Shown here one piece after another: positions 54,819 through 64,000 of a stretch of DNA of 64,000 nucleotides. The DNA is from Exophiala sp. HKRS030. Taxonomy: Eukaryota > Ascomycota > Eurotiomycetes > Chaetothyriales > Herpotrichiellaceae. Numbering within the stretch: the stretch's first letter is position 1; each line of letters opens with the position of its first letter. Under the pieces are notes generated by a model, which did not search any database, was not told where the DNA came from, and saw nothing but the letters and a program-made list of their open reading frames with translations. A program made the translations under genes and the position numbers. The DNA lies in the NCBI GenBank assembly GCA_023897205.1, contig JAHWDD010000007.1:4340001-4404000 (forward strand). Direction: 5' to 3'.

Positions 54819-55970
54819 ATGCCATGGAGGAGTTCACGCCTCAATGCCTGGCACTGCTCAAGGACAACGTTCCAACGAAATCGCCAGCGTAGTCCTCAAT
54901 CCCATCGGCATAAATACACCACCACAAAGACCTCATCAGACGATCAGCTCCAGCGTATCGAAGACAACAGTACCCAGAAACCACAAAAATCTCCGTCTCA
55001 GCGCGATGTATCACGTGAAGATTCCAACAGCAACAGCACCACCATCAATACCACGGGCATTGACCCACTCAACACAATACAGCTCTTATCCAAAGACACG
55101 CGTGAAGACCTCGACCCACTACTGACTACTTCTTTCTCACATCTACGCGAGAAATACCAGGCGCCCGCCAACCCGATCGTGCTCGCCCACGGGCTTCTCG
55201 GATTCGACGAGTTGAAGCTCGGCGTTGCCGGCCACTACCTGCCCTCCGTACACTACTGGCGCGGCATCAAGCAGGCTTTCGCAGAACATGGCATTGAGTC
55301 GATCAGCACGGCGGTGCCGTCAACTGGCTCGATCCCACGACGCGCGGAAGCCCTCTTCTCGCAGATCGCGCAGCACCTGCCGGGCCGCACGGTCAATATC
55401 GTGGCGCATAGCATGGGCGGCTTGGATTCTCGCTACTTGATCTCACGACTGTGTCCTTCACCGTCAGACTTCACAGTCGCATCCCTAACGACTGTTGCGA
55501 CGCCGCATCGAGGCAGTTCAACCGCAGATATGGTCTTTCGGGACATTGGCCCGGATCTGCTGCCACGGCTGTATGCGATCCTCGCGAAACTGGGCTTGTC
55601 GACCGATGCCTTCTCCCAGCTGACCACGTCGCACGTCACGCGGAAGTTCAATCCTGTGGTGCCGAACTCGGCTTCTGTGCGGTACTTCAGCTACGGGGCA
55701 AGTGCGACGCCTCATTTGTTCTCCGTCTTCCGTGTGTCACATGACTTGATGAACGAGATCGAAGGTGCCAATGATGGCTTGGTCAGTGTACGCAGTGCCA
55801 AGTGGGGAGAGTATAAGGGCACTTTGGTCGGCGTCACACATTTGGATCTGATCAATTGGACAAATCGTATCAAGCGAGTCGCGGCCAAGTTGGGCATTGT
55901 TGAGCAAAACTTCAATGCCCAGGCGTTCTATCTCGGTGTGGCAGAGATGCTAGCGAAGGAAGGCTTGTAA
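54819..55970 (+). CDS. Alpha/beta-hydrolase, triacylglycerol lipase type
   Basis: An intronless frame of 383 residues from the ATG at 54819 (MPWRSSRLNAWH). Residues 1-35 are Arg/Ser/His-rich without acids and could direct the protein to mitochondria. The hydrolase core begins at about 120 with the oxyanion-hole segment PIVLAHGLLGFDELK. The nucleophile Ser198 lies in VAHSMGGLDSRY (G/A-x-S-x-G). The acid is probably Asp in GANDGLVSV and the base His in GVTHLDLINW. The pattern fits fungal lipase-2-like proteins and serine esterases of the PGAP1/LipA-like group. The substrate is probably an acylglycerol or other ester, not defined. The GC content of the body is higher than that of neighbouring genes. 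Confidence 0.85.
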   Translation: MPWRSSRLNAWHCSRTTFQRNRQRSPQSHRHKYTTTKTSSDDQLQRIEDNSTQKPQKSPSQRDVSREDSNSNSTTINTTGIDPLNTIQLLSKDTREDLDPLLTTSFSHLREKYQAPANPIVLAHGLLGFDELKLGVAGHYLPSVHYWRGIKQAFAEHGIESISTAVPSTGSIPRRAEALFSQIAQHLPGRTVNIVAHSMGGLDSRYLISRLCPSPSDFTVASLTTVATPHRGSSTADMVFRDIGPDLLPRLYAILAKLGLSTDAFSQLTTSHVTRKFNPVVPNSASVRYFSYGASATPHLFSVFRVSHDLMNEIEGANDGLVSVRSAKWGEYKGTLVGVTHLDLINWTNRIKRVAAKLGIVEQNFNAQAFYLGVAEMLAKEGL

Positions 55971-56429
55971 TTTTTGGCTTTTAAGAAGAGGGCAGACTTG
56001 TGCGGGAGTCTTTGAGGGTCATTTTAGTGCAAGAAGGTGACTAAGGATTTAAATTATCATCAATACGACAAACTTGGCACATGTTGCCTCCAAAAGCCTG
56101 TCGTAGGTGTGTACAATACACAGTGGCTATAGTTAGGCGAAAGATTTGGTCTTTGAATGCGGCACGAGGGTTGCACCCTAGTCCTTTTAGCGGATTGGCC
56201 AGTGGTCTATATTGTATGATAGTTATCATATCTAATGATCATAACCTCAGTCTCTCTGTGCATAAATGGTCATAAAAAGCCCGTATGACGGCGTGTTTTT
56301 CCAATTCTACTCGATTCTCTCTGAATGAATGTTAAAACCGGCCCATGGAGCGATCTGTGACGACGAAATAAGTCAAACAGATATTGATGAAAAGGACGAT
56401 ATTCGAAGCATTGCCTATGCTCACCTCCG
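55971..56429. other. Convergent intergenic region
   Basis: Between the lipase gene and the OSGIN-like gene. An AT-rich, partly self-complementary patch (TATCATATCTAATGATCATA) lies near 56225-56245. No gene seen. Confidence 0.5.
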
Positions 56430-58155
56430 TCAACCCTCCTTCCTCCGATCCAATGGAACAAATCTGAGAGGACTGGATTCATGCCCGTCAAATCCACTCA
56501 TTGCGGGAATTTGAGGAGAAGGCGTCTGAGGCCTGCTGGTTTTCTCTTTAAAATTCGCTGCAAACCCATTCACAATGTGATCTCCATCTGCGAGCTCCTG
56601 GTCACACGAGCGGCTCATTATTTTTCCAGCGGTATATGCACAGCCACCATAAGCAAATCTGATCAGAGAATCGCCCGTCAAGCTCCCAATAATGAAAACG
56701 TCGCGGGCAACTTCTAGGTCCTCATTGGCCTTCTCTCTAAAACAATGCGCGGAAATACCATTGCCCTTTGGATCCTCGGCTTGTGTGGGAGGTTGTAGGA
56801 CTTCTCGCAACAGGCATGGGGAGAGGTAGCTTATTGTCCCCCTTCGTCCAGCAACATAAGCCATTCCACCGATCTTGCGCGTAAATTGAGGCTCAGAGCC
56901 GATTTGAAAGGTCACCTGAGCTGATTCGCCGTTGCCAGAGACTTCGACGTCAATGATCTGAGCATTCGGCAGTCCTTCGTACACTGAATCCCAATTTCGG
57001 CTTGTATCGAAGTCGGAATGAGTGTGACGAGGTTTGGGTCGTTTGCTTGCGGGACCGTGGGACAGAGCTGCAGTTTTCATTCTTCGATAAATTCCAGCAT
57101 ACTCTGCATACGCTTGCTGATGACACGCTCGTAACGGTGAAGGAGATTTGGAAGGGGCCCATTTAAAGACGTGAATAATCTGCTGATCTTTAGAACTCGA
57201 GATGATAACGTCTGCAGCACTAAAGCCCGACCCAATTACCAGTAGAGCACCAGAACAGTGACGGGGCTGACTATTCGACAAAGAGACCAAAGGTCGAAGA
57301 GGCACAGGTGGTTGAACCAAGTCGCTGAAGATTCCAGAGGCAAGCACCAGGTTCTCGCAGAGAATTCGGTGCGAAGCAATGTAGAACATGTCTCCAACTC
57401 GAGAAATCTGGGACACGGTCTCTGCATTGCACATGGCCCCCGATATCCCTACCTTGGCTGGATAAGTAGCGAAGTATTCCGCAACAGAACGCCTTGAAGG
57501 CCTCAAGTAAACAGGCATTGGTCGGCCGTTGTGGCACTCATAATGCTGCTCAAAGGTGTAGCCCGGTAAAGATAGCATTCCTGCATAACTCAATGTCCCG
57601 ATATCCCAACTGGCATCCACGGGGTTGTCCTCCCATTGTCCACCTGCAGTGGCAGTTTTCCCAAAAAACAGATGAGGAACGGCTCTTTTTGGATCGTGCT
57701 TCCACTTCACGCACGTGGCCTTGGAGGCATCTTCAGATTCTCCGTGAGGACGGATGAGGGTGTCAAGTAGAACATTGATTGGAAGTGCTTGGGTCGAATA
57801 AGAGAATCTCGAAGCCGCGAAATGGTCAGTCAGGAAGTCGATGTCTACCTTTAGCAAGTCATGATCCAGACATTTCAATTTGTCGTGCAGGAGGTGGTCG
57901 GGATGAGGATGGTCCTTGTCATACCAAGGAATATTTCCGTGAAGAATGTAGGACAGAATCAATGCAGAGGGGCCATTTCCTGCAAATTGAAATGAAGACG
58001 TTAGCACCAATCAATGACCAATGGACATGCCTCGGATATGTCTGTCGGGGGCCCTGGTTCCTCGTAGTCATGGAGGGGCATCGCCTGTAACTCTATGCTG
58101 CCAAAGACTTACCAACAATAACAGTATTGACCTTTTTGGAACTGCCATAAGCCAT
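56430..58155 (-). CDS. OSGIN-like FAD-dependent oxidoreductase
   Basis: Minus-strand exons 58113-58155 and 56430-57979, joined through a GTAAGT...TGCAG intron that splits the FAD motif VIVG^NGPSA, give 530 residues. The layout follows the animal oxidative-stress-induced growth inhibitor proteins: GNGPSALILSYIL with HP and HDLLKVDIDFL segments, PHLFFGK, GGQWEDN, SWDIGTLSYAGMLSLPGY, then a second Rossmann motif VIGSGFSAADVI and an FIIGSLTGDSLIRFAYGGC end. Similar flavoproteins include lysine/ornithine N-monooxygenases, but the OSGIN-specific middle is clearer here. Reaction and substrate are unknown; it is probably an NADPH-dependent monooxygenase. Confidence 0.82.
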
Positions 58156-58818
58156 GGGAGACCTCTGGAGAATTCTGTCATAACTCTGGGAAAAGACGCA
58201 ATCGTCCAAGCCGAGGGCTCACGGTCCTAAAAAGAGATCCGAAGGAATGGCTAGAGCGCGGGATGAAAAAACTAGCCGGTGCAGATTACGGCATGACCCT
58301 TCGAATTCCGTGGGTACGCTCGTAGCCCAAGAACCCTCTGCCGCCTTACCACCCCTGCCTGGGCAAAACGCAAGTGCCTGTCACCGATCGAACTCAAAAA
58401 CCTTGCCGCGAAAATGGTGAAAGTGGCAAGCTATCCCAAGATGGCGCCCCGCCACAACTTGCGGAGCAAATCGTTTGTCGTGGAACACTGGAAAAGAAAG
58501 CTCGCTGCGCGGGATAGTGGTAATCGAGAAGCATCGTGTAGTGCACAAAGCTTTTAGATGAGCCAACGTCGAAAGAGTAAAGGCGCGATTTGCCTGACGG
58601 TCGATGGGTGACCTCTTCGGGATTTGATAAAGATCATGTCTACAAATTTATTGAGGCGACAAATATGTAGTTCTCAAACAAGGGCAGGTGCAGCGCTGAT
58701 CTTGTTATGCGCTCTTGCCGTTCATGAGTCGTTCTACCTCTCAATGATACAGGTTCGAGATTAGGCAGGTCAGGTTGCAAGTTCCTTTGTTACGAGGCAG
58801 GAGCGACCCGGTGCTACA
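58156..58818. other. Intergenic region
   Basis: Promoter of the OSGIN-like gene and 3' flank of the ECHDC3-like gene. Nothing else recognised. Confidence 0.5.
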
Positions 58819-59748
58819 TCATGTCTTCCACACAGGCCTGCGTTTCTCAAAGAACGCCGAGATCCCTTCATTTGCATCATCCGATCTTGTATGGAGAGCC
58901 ATGATTCTTCCAGCCCATGCGACCGCCTCCTCGTATCCATCGCCTCCAGCTTCTTCCCCGTTAAGTCCATATTGCGTCCAATAACCCCATTTGCCCAAAG
59001 CTTGAGGCTGTCCTGCAGAGTTTTCAGACAGCTGTGTCACGATTGCAGCCACTCTCTCCTCGAGCGCATTTTCATCCGATACCACCTCGACAACACCTCC
59101 AGGCAGTTGATCGGCTCGGTGAGGTTCAGCCAAAGCTAGCATTCGATACGTGAACGCTCCTCCGAATCTTCTTGAAGCTGCTGTGGACGGAGAGGTACAA
59201 GGCAACCCAATGGAAGCTCCAGGGAGACGGAATTGTGTAGATGCACAAGAAATAGGGAGATCAGTTGTCAGAGCCAGTTGTGCTCCTGCCGCAGTGGCTA
59301 GCCCTTGGACAACCCCAATGACCGGGGCAGGTGACCTCCGAATCAATGACATGACTTCTGCACAGAGCGCGAACGTCTCTTTGACCTCCTCATGACCAAG
59401 TGTGCGCAATTCACCCAGGTCATGACCAGAGGAAAATACGGGGCCCTCGCTGCGTAGAACAATGACATTAGGAAGACCTTGTCGATGTTGTTGCCATTGG
59501 TGTGAGTCAATAAGCCACCCATATCTCTTGCTTGCTGCGGACTCGTTGCGACTCGCCGCCTCGAGCTCGTCCAAGATCTCCGGCTTGAAAGCAGGCAGAA
59601 TTTTCAATTGCCCATCATAAGGCGAAGTATTGAAATCATGCATCTGGTCTCGCAGATTCCGCAGAACAGCCAAAGACAGTGCGTTCCTTCTTCGACCATT
59701 TTTCAGCGCCAGATAACCGGCGCGTGAAGGCAGCGCAGGCCATGACAT
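58819..59748 (-). CDS. Enoyl-CoA hydratase/isomerase family protein, ECHDC3-like
   Basis: A minus-strand frame of 309 residues from the ATG at 59748; an additional 5' exon cannot be excluded because the first strand of the fold starts immediately. Crotonase-fold marks: RRNALSLAVLRNL, VFSSGHDLGEL (oxyanion-hole His-Asp region), VIGVVQGLATAAGAQLAL and a C-terminal EGISAFFEKRRPVW. The two glutamates that catalyse hydration in classical enoyl-CoA hydratase are replaced (Gln in GAQLAL, Gly in FRLPGASIG), exactly as in animal ECHDC3. Hydratase activity is therefore unlikely. An insert of about 40 residues (about 55-95) lies between the first two conserved blocks. No clear targeting peptide. Confidence 0.82.
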   Translation of the reverse strand: MSWPALPSRAGYLALKNGRRRNALSLAVLRNLRDQMHDFNTSPYDGQLKILPAFKPEILDELEAASRNESAASKRYGWLIDSHQWQQHRQGLPNVIVLRSEGPVFSSGHDLGELRTLGHEEVKETFALCAEVMSLIRRSPAPVIGVVQGLATAAGAQLALTTDLPISCASTQFRLPGASIGLPCTSPSTAASRRFGGAFTYRMLALAEPHRADQLPGGVVEVVSDENALEERVAAIVTQLSENSAGQPQALGKWGYWTQYGLNGEEAGGDGYEEAVAWAGRIMALHTRSDDANEGISAFFEKRRPVWKT

Positions 59749-60272
59749 TCTTGCATATGCAAGGATGCTCAGGTCAAGAACTTCGATGCTCAACCACGCT
59801 GAGTACTCTTACTCCTTGTTTTGGCCACGACTGCACCTTTAGAGATGTCCGGGCTTCGCCATCAGGCCACAGGGTGGGGTATTTGGCTGTCTTTTTCAAG
59901 TAATAGCAGGTGAGTAGCAGCGCGATGGTATCCAGGCCAAGCGAAGACAGAACCGAGGCTGTGGCCGAAATGGCCCCACAGGCATAAAAGGCTCTGAAAG
60001 GGTCTAGACCCCATAGGCTCGACCCTGTACCTGTCCTTGACGTTTGATGGGTACGGGATCTTTGACGATTCTCCCACGTCACACAAGATCGTGTCGTCAT
60101 TTTGCATACATGTCAATCGAAGAGCAAGTACGTATGGTGCACTGCTTCAATTACCGTCAATTTTTTGCCAGGCACTCTAAGAACCTGTATGCTGCTCCGT
60201 CTGGCAGACCCAGTACTGCGGATCTATCAAACAAGATCCTTCCTATACAATACGTGCACCAAGTTCTCCAGT
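59749..60272. other. Divergent intergenic region
   Basis: Shared upstream region of the ECHDC3-like gene and the zinc-knuckle gene. A 108-codon minus-strand frame (59774-60100) has no recognisable content. Confidence 0.45.
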
Positions 60273-61203
60273 ATGAGTTGGATGGACTCCTGGTCCCGGC
60301 CAGGGAAACATGCCGCAGTCCCACCGCCCCTCTATCTCACCGCAACTGAAGAAGTACCATACTGTCAAACCTGCGGCAGAGTCATGAGTGTGCATCCTAT
60401 AGCTAAGCTACTTCTCCTGGCTCACTTTCGGTTTAGGCTCTCGCAAATCCAATTCGAACAAGGCTAATATAGTCAAATACTGCTCGGATCGTTGTCGAAG
60501 TCACAAGCCGAAACCTCTCGATAAAAAGATTGAAAAGGTGATTGTTGATTTACTCAACGCAGAACCGGATTCTGGAATTGACAGAACCGCCGCTGGGTCG
60601 AAACTTGTGAAAGGCGATCAACGAATCATTGTTACTTGTGATGAGATCGAAGAAATTGTCTTTGGCAACCGTCACGACCCAATGAAAACGTTCGGTCGCC
60701 GAAAGAATCGAGCCAGCCGAGCAATTGGTAGAAAGGACGAGGAATGGACGAGCGTCGACATGCAGGACAGTACTGGTTCCGAAACCGAGTTGATTGAGGG
60801 TTCGGCTCCATCGCAGCCACGGCCTCTGATACGCCCAGCTCAAACCCACACAGACGTTAATGGCAGCGTAGGCGGTGAAAAGGGCTTAGCCGAGCGTCAT
60901 CATGAAACTCCTGATGAACTTCTCAAGAGACTGGAGGGTCAGAGGCGTGCGGAAGAGCGTGAGATGGTTCGACGCGCTGCGAGAAGATTGATTGTCTTTG
61001 GTCACCCGATCAAAGATCCCCTTCATGAATCCCAGCAGGTGGAATCAAATTCGAAACTCTCATCTCGGTCAAGATCCAAGAGAGAAGAGCCCGCAAAAAC
61101 CGAGGCTAACCATCGGAAATGTGAAGCCTTGATGAATGGCGCGGTTGTAGAGCCCAGTTTCGCCAAAGGCAATTGGAGTATTAGATGGAGGGAAAGAACG
61201 TGA
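60273..61203 (+). CDS. Putative CxxC...YCSDRCR zinc-knuckle protein
   Basis: Exons 60273-60387 and 60437-61203 give 293 residues; the 49-nt intron uses a GTGTGC donor and TTTAG acceptor. Joining them unites two cysteine pairs, PYCQTCG (Cys31, Cys34) and KYCSDRCR (Cys54, Cys58), into a C-x2-C-x19-C-x3-C set like short zinc ribbons of the DUF2256 kind. The rest is charged and mostly helical: KKIEKVIVDLLNAE, IIVTCDEIEEIVFGNRHD, RRAEEREMVRRAARRLIVFG, with a Ser/Arg-rich end. I know similar hypothetical proteins from filamentous fungi but no function. The start at 60273 is the nearest plausible ATG; one nine bases later is also possible. The gene ends 29 bp from the convergent GPI3 stop. Confidence 0.68.
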
Positions 61204-61232
61204 TCTTGGACTAGGATTGTCCAATACCGACC

Positions 61233-62759
61233 TCATCGCATGACCAGACTTCCATTACGACGATCCATGAGATCCGTCCCTTTCCTTCGGAGGAACCTAT
61301 TCTCGACCGGCTTGTTTTTGTCATTGATGAAGGGCTTCCGCGGCCAACTCTTTGCAATATCAATACTCGCTCGCGGCGCCCAAACTTCGAGAAAAAGAAA
61401 AATGAGATAGTCGATGATGACACAAAGACAGAATAATTTGCCGGCCCATATCCCACAGCCATAGTAACGCTTCAGTCGATCGATCAGAGCATAACTATGT
61501 ACACCCGACCGACCTCGAGCGGCACTCCAACTGGCACTAGCGACCTGCCCATAGAACTCCTGTTCACTGATCGCACCTGTAATGCCATCATATACTCTTT
61601 CGGTCCTTTGTGCCACGTCTGTCCACGAATACATCATCTTTACTTGATCATGAAAACGTTCTGTTTTGACTCTTCCAGAACGGAGCGCTGCGATTGCTTT
61701 TCCTGTAGCCAAGACTAAATCGTCTTCTTCGGGTTTTGCAAAAGTAGTCATATGTGCTGGGAGAACTTCTGGAATTCCACCAACTCTTGTGCACACAACA
61801 TAAAGACCACAACTAGCAGCTTCGACAATAACTGTGCCAAAAGCCTCAGTCAAGCTTGGATTGAGATAAATGTGCCCTCGTACCATAACATCTCGGACCT
61901 CTTCGTGCCGGACTGCACCCAGCAGCTCTACCTTATCCTGAAGCATCCCCCTCTCAAGCATCTGTTCCAGGTCTATCGCCTTTGGGCCAGACCCTGCAAT
62001 GATGAAACGCACATTGGGATGTGCTGCAAGTATACGGGGCACAGCTGCAATCAAGAGATCCGTGCCTTTGTTGTAGAACAGTCGAGAAATCACCACGATG
62101 TAGATTGTGTCATCTGGCCCAACCCTTTGAGGAAGGGGCCGAGGTCTGGCATAGCCTCCACTGTAGGCTGTGTCATGGTTTCTCGGAGTGTAAGACAAAG
62201 GCTGGAAATTCTCTGCAACCACCGCGTTGGGAATTACCGAGACCATGAGTGGGTCAAGAGAGGCACGAAGGACTGTGTTTTCCTTGCAGGTGTGACTGAC
62301 ACAAATGGCGTGGTCAATGTCGCTCAAAGTGAATTTGAGTAATTTGTTCGTCAGGATCGATCCAGCATCAGCAAAACCGAACAATGAGTGATCGGTGAAG
62401 ACAGTGCGTAAGCCCATTGTGCGGGCGTGAAGAATTGCTTCGTGGCAGAAACTGCTCAAACTTGCGTGTCCGTGGACAATTTGGATTTGTTCTCGAATGA
62501 CAATATTGCGAAAGACTGGGAAGAACGAAAAGACTGTTGGAAACGTAGACTCTCGGTATATGACCAGAAATGGAACGTGGTAGACCTTGAGTCCGTTGGT
62601 GAGATAGCGAACGCCAGTCCGGCCCTTGGACGCGTGGGTAATGACGACCACTTTGTGGCCGCGGTCTATCAGCTTCGTTGATAATTGATATATGTGACTC
62701 TCCACTCCTCCAGGTTGCGGGAAGAAGAAGTCACACACCATGGCGATGTTGTAAGGCAT
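61233..62759 (-). CDS. GPI3: GPI GlcNAc-transferase catalytic subunit GPI3/PIG-A
   Basis: An intronless minus-strand frame of 508 residues from the ATG at 62759 (MPYNIAMVCDFFFPQPGG), the usual family start. It transfers GlcNAc from UDP-GlcNAc to phosphatidylinositol on the cytosolic face of the ER, the first step of GPI-anchor synthesis. GT4 family (GT-B fold): GGVESHIYQLS at the N-terminus, HGHASLSSFCHEA, FTDHSLFGFAD, the EX7E region with LNPSLTEAFGTVIVEAASCGL, and VVCTRVGGIPEVLP. A C-terminal hydrophobic helix (LFCLCVIIDYLIFLFLEVW) anchors it in the ER membrane, with a basic tail after it. The length is normal for fungi. Confidence 0.96.
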   Translation of the reverse strand: MPYNIAMVCDFFFPQPGGVESHIYQLSTKLIDRGHKVVVITHASKGRTGVRYLTNGLKVYHVPFLVIYRESTFPTVFSFFPVFRNIVIREQIQIVHGHASLSSFCHEAILHARTMGLRTVFTDHSLFGFADAGSILTNKLLKFTLSDIDHAICVSHTCKENTVLRASLDPLMVSVIPNAVVAENFQPLSYTPRNHDTAYSGGYARPRPLPQRVGPDDTIYIVVISRLFYNKGTDLLIAAVPRILAAHPNVRFIIAGSGPKAIDLEQMLERGMLQDKVELLGAVRHEEVRDVMVRGHIYLNPSLTEAFGTVIVEAASCGLYVVCTRVGGIPEVLPAHMTTFAKPEEDDLVLATGKAIAALRSGRVKTERFHDQVKMMYSWTDVAQRTERVYDGITGAISEQEFYGQVASASWSAARGRSGVHSYALIDRLKRYYGCGIWAGKLFCLCVIIDYLIFLFLEVWAPRASIDIAKSWPRKPFINDKNKPVENRFLRRKGTDLMDRRNGSLVMR

Positions 62760-63422
62760 TGCGTTGAGTCCTGGAAACCCACGTGGAGTTTCCTTGAATT
62801 TCGAGTCTAGATACTCGAGCACATGATAAACGCCGACGCACTCTTTCTGAAATGGTTTCCCTCGTGCATTACGTCTCTAATGATCAAAGCCGAGTGGTAG
62901 TATTCACAACGAGTTCTAGGCGCTCGAGTCATCGACTCCCTTGACCACGACTCCTCCTGAGACGACATCCATGAGATCGAGTGAAGTGGCGTTTTATATC
63001 ACGTGATGCCAAGCATTGCGGCCACAGTCCCGCATCTGGCGACCTCTTGCTCCGCTCAAGCCCGAGGAGTCATGTGCTTCCAATGGCCAATATGAGCAGC
63101 CAGCTAAATGAGCCTGTAATTCTTTCGAGGATACCATATTATTAGATCATGCGTCGATAGCTTCGGCGGCTTATAAAACGTGAATGAGTGTAGTGAGGTA
63201 TCCACTAAAGTGGACAAGTAGCAAAATGTGAACGGGAACCATTGTAGGCGGTAAAGCACCAGGCTAGGCGGTGTGTCGTCCCGCAGGATTCTGCCAGCCA
63301 AAATCCTCCAACAACTTTTTTGTTACTGTACGCAGTCGACAGAGGAATCGTTCGTCTGGTTGCGCAGTACCCAGACCTAGCCCACATTGCAGGCCTCCAC
63401 GCGTGCTTTCGTGGCAGTCTAC
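62760..63422. promoter_or_regulatory. Divergent GPI3/DBP6 promoter region
   Basis: The 663 bp between the two start codons contains a perfect 10-bp palindrome ATCACGTGAT at 62998-63007 (bHLH/Cbf1-type E-box) and two CCAAT pentamers close together at about 63077-63088 that could bind the HAP complex. No gene was recognised inside. Binding is inferred from motif identity only. Confidence 0.4.
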
Positions 63423-64000
63423 ATGTCCCAATTCTACACACGCTACGTGCCTCCAGTGGTGGAACACGTCAACATCCCGACACAGTCAATAACAGAGAAG
63501 CGAAAGCGAGAGGACCAACCAAGGAGTGAAAAAAAGAGTAAGAAGCCCAGGCTCGATGACGACGGCGAACACGAGCCGTTCAAAAATGATACACCGCCGG
63601 AACTACATGGTCTCGTGCCTATCCCGCAGCCAGAGGAATCGGCTGTGCCTTTGGCGAGACCTACATATTCAGTGCTGCCCTCGTGGCAGGAGCAAGCATT
63701 GCGACCATCCCCTGATGCGAAGGCAACATTCAAATCACTCGGTGTGACCGGTACGCTTTTGGAAACCCTGAAGAGAAATGGATTTCATGATGCCTTCCCC
63801 GTTCAAACTGCAGTTTTGCCCCTTCTGATCGATGGCGAGAAGAGACATGAAGGCGATGTTTGTGTATCGGCAGCCACTGGATCAGGAAAGACATTGTCAT
63901 ACGTTCTCCCAATGATCTCAAATCTACAAGGTCTCTCTCAGACTAAATTACGAGGAGTCATCGTTGTTCCGACACGTGAACTTGTGAAACAAGTCCGAGA
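63423..64000 (+). CDS. DBP6: DEAD-box RNA helicase DBP6 (partial, runs off the window)
   Basis: The frame opens at the ATG at 63423 (MSQFYTRYVPP) and stays open to the last base, giving the first 192 residues. After a Lys/Arg/Glu-rich nuclear N-terminus come the Q motif region (FPVQTAVLPLL), motif I AATGSGKT at about 151-158 and motif Ia PTRELVKQ, so it is a DEAD-box helicase of superfamily 2. The FYxRYVPP start and insert pattern point to DBP6 (DDX51), needed for early 60S pre-ribosome assembly in the nucleolus. The DEAD and SAT motifs lie beyond the window. Confidence 0.85.
   Translation, partial: MSQFYTRYVPPVVEHVNIPTQSITEKRKREDQPRSEKKSKKPRLDDDGEHEPFKNDTPPELHGLVPIPQPEESAVPLARPTYSVLPSWQEQALRPSPDAKATFKSLGVTGTLLETLKRNGFHDAFPVQTAVLPLLIDGEKRHEGDVCVSAATGSGKTLSYVLPMISNLQGLSQTKLRGVIVVPTRELVKQVR

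Noticed and set aside
59774..60100. 108-codon minus-strand frame upstream of the ECHDC3-like gene as its N-terminal exon
   Set aside because: The sequence is not crotonase-like and no splice joins it convincingly; kept as intergenic.
61752..62342. 196-codon plus-strand frame
   Set aside because: It lies wholly antisense to the well-supported GPI3 coding sequence and has no motif of its own.
1..64000. tRNA or rRNA genes
   Set aside because: I looked for B-box-like GGTTCGANNCC on both strands; the few near-matches (for example near 4676 and 58751) lack a matching A box and cloverleaf. A tRNAscan run would be decisive.

Overview
This window is nuclear DNA of a filamentous ascomycete (Pezizomycotina). 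The evidence is short GT-AG introns (about 48-120 nt) with CTAAC/CTGAC branch sites, a fungal Zn2Cys6 regulator, fungal rhodopsin-like and Dal5-type transporter families, and fungal forms of SEC63, HRD3, GPI3, VMA10, PET117, DNA ligase I and DBP6. The style (many small FAD/NAD enzymes, ACS-family permeases, a coilin-like protein) fits Eurotiomycetes or Dothideomycetes. I cannot place it more precisely.

Layout. 0.7-8.4 kb: a seven-TM rhodopsin-like protein, a secreted-type single-TM Cys-rich protein and a Rieske/AIF-type mitochondrial oxidoreductase. 9.0-9.6 kb: a 0.54-kb AT-rich element with terminal inverted repeats (MITE-like). 12.2-15.2 kb: a 66-residue membrane protein and SEC63. 16.9-21.4 kb: an MFS permease and an amidase. 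23.4-30.7 kb: DNA ligase I and a RINT1/TIP20-type tethering factor in divergent orientation, then a succinate-semialdehyde-type dehydrogenase. 32.2-43.2 kb: an FAD monooxygenase, a 1352-residue coilin candidate, HRD3 and PET117. 43.6-52.8 kb: a second MFS permease, a 4-coumarate-CoA-ligase-like enzyme and a Zn2Cys6 regulator. 53.7-64.0 kb: VMA10, a lipase-type hydrolase, an OSGIN-like flavoprotein, an ECHDC3-like protein, a putative zinc-knuckle protein, GPI3 (PIG-A) and the start of DBP6, which runs off the right edge.

Most genes are unrelated housekeeping genes (ER translocation, ERAD, ER-Golgi tethering, GPI anchors, V-ATPase, replication, ribosome assembly) with catabolic enzymes and transporters between them. 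The 4CL-like enzyme, regulator and permease at 43.6-52.8 kb are the only group that looks like a small metabolic module; no PKS or NRPS is present.

The strongest unexpected signal is technical. Seven places in six conserved genes need exactly one extra base, and every one can be placed in a G (or, on the other strand, C) run of 3-5. This points to systematic homopolymer undercalling in the assembly rather than pseudogenes. The strongest biological signals are a 9-nt microexon in VMA10, a 17-nt microexon plus a GC-AG intron in the second permease, and the fungal coilin candidate with an internal 49-residue duplication and a SUMO-interaction-like motif. Exon borders were read by eye; expect errors of a base or so in places.
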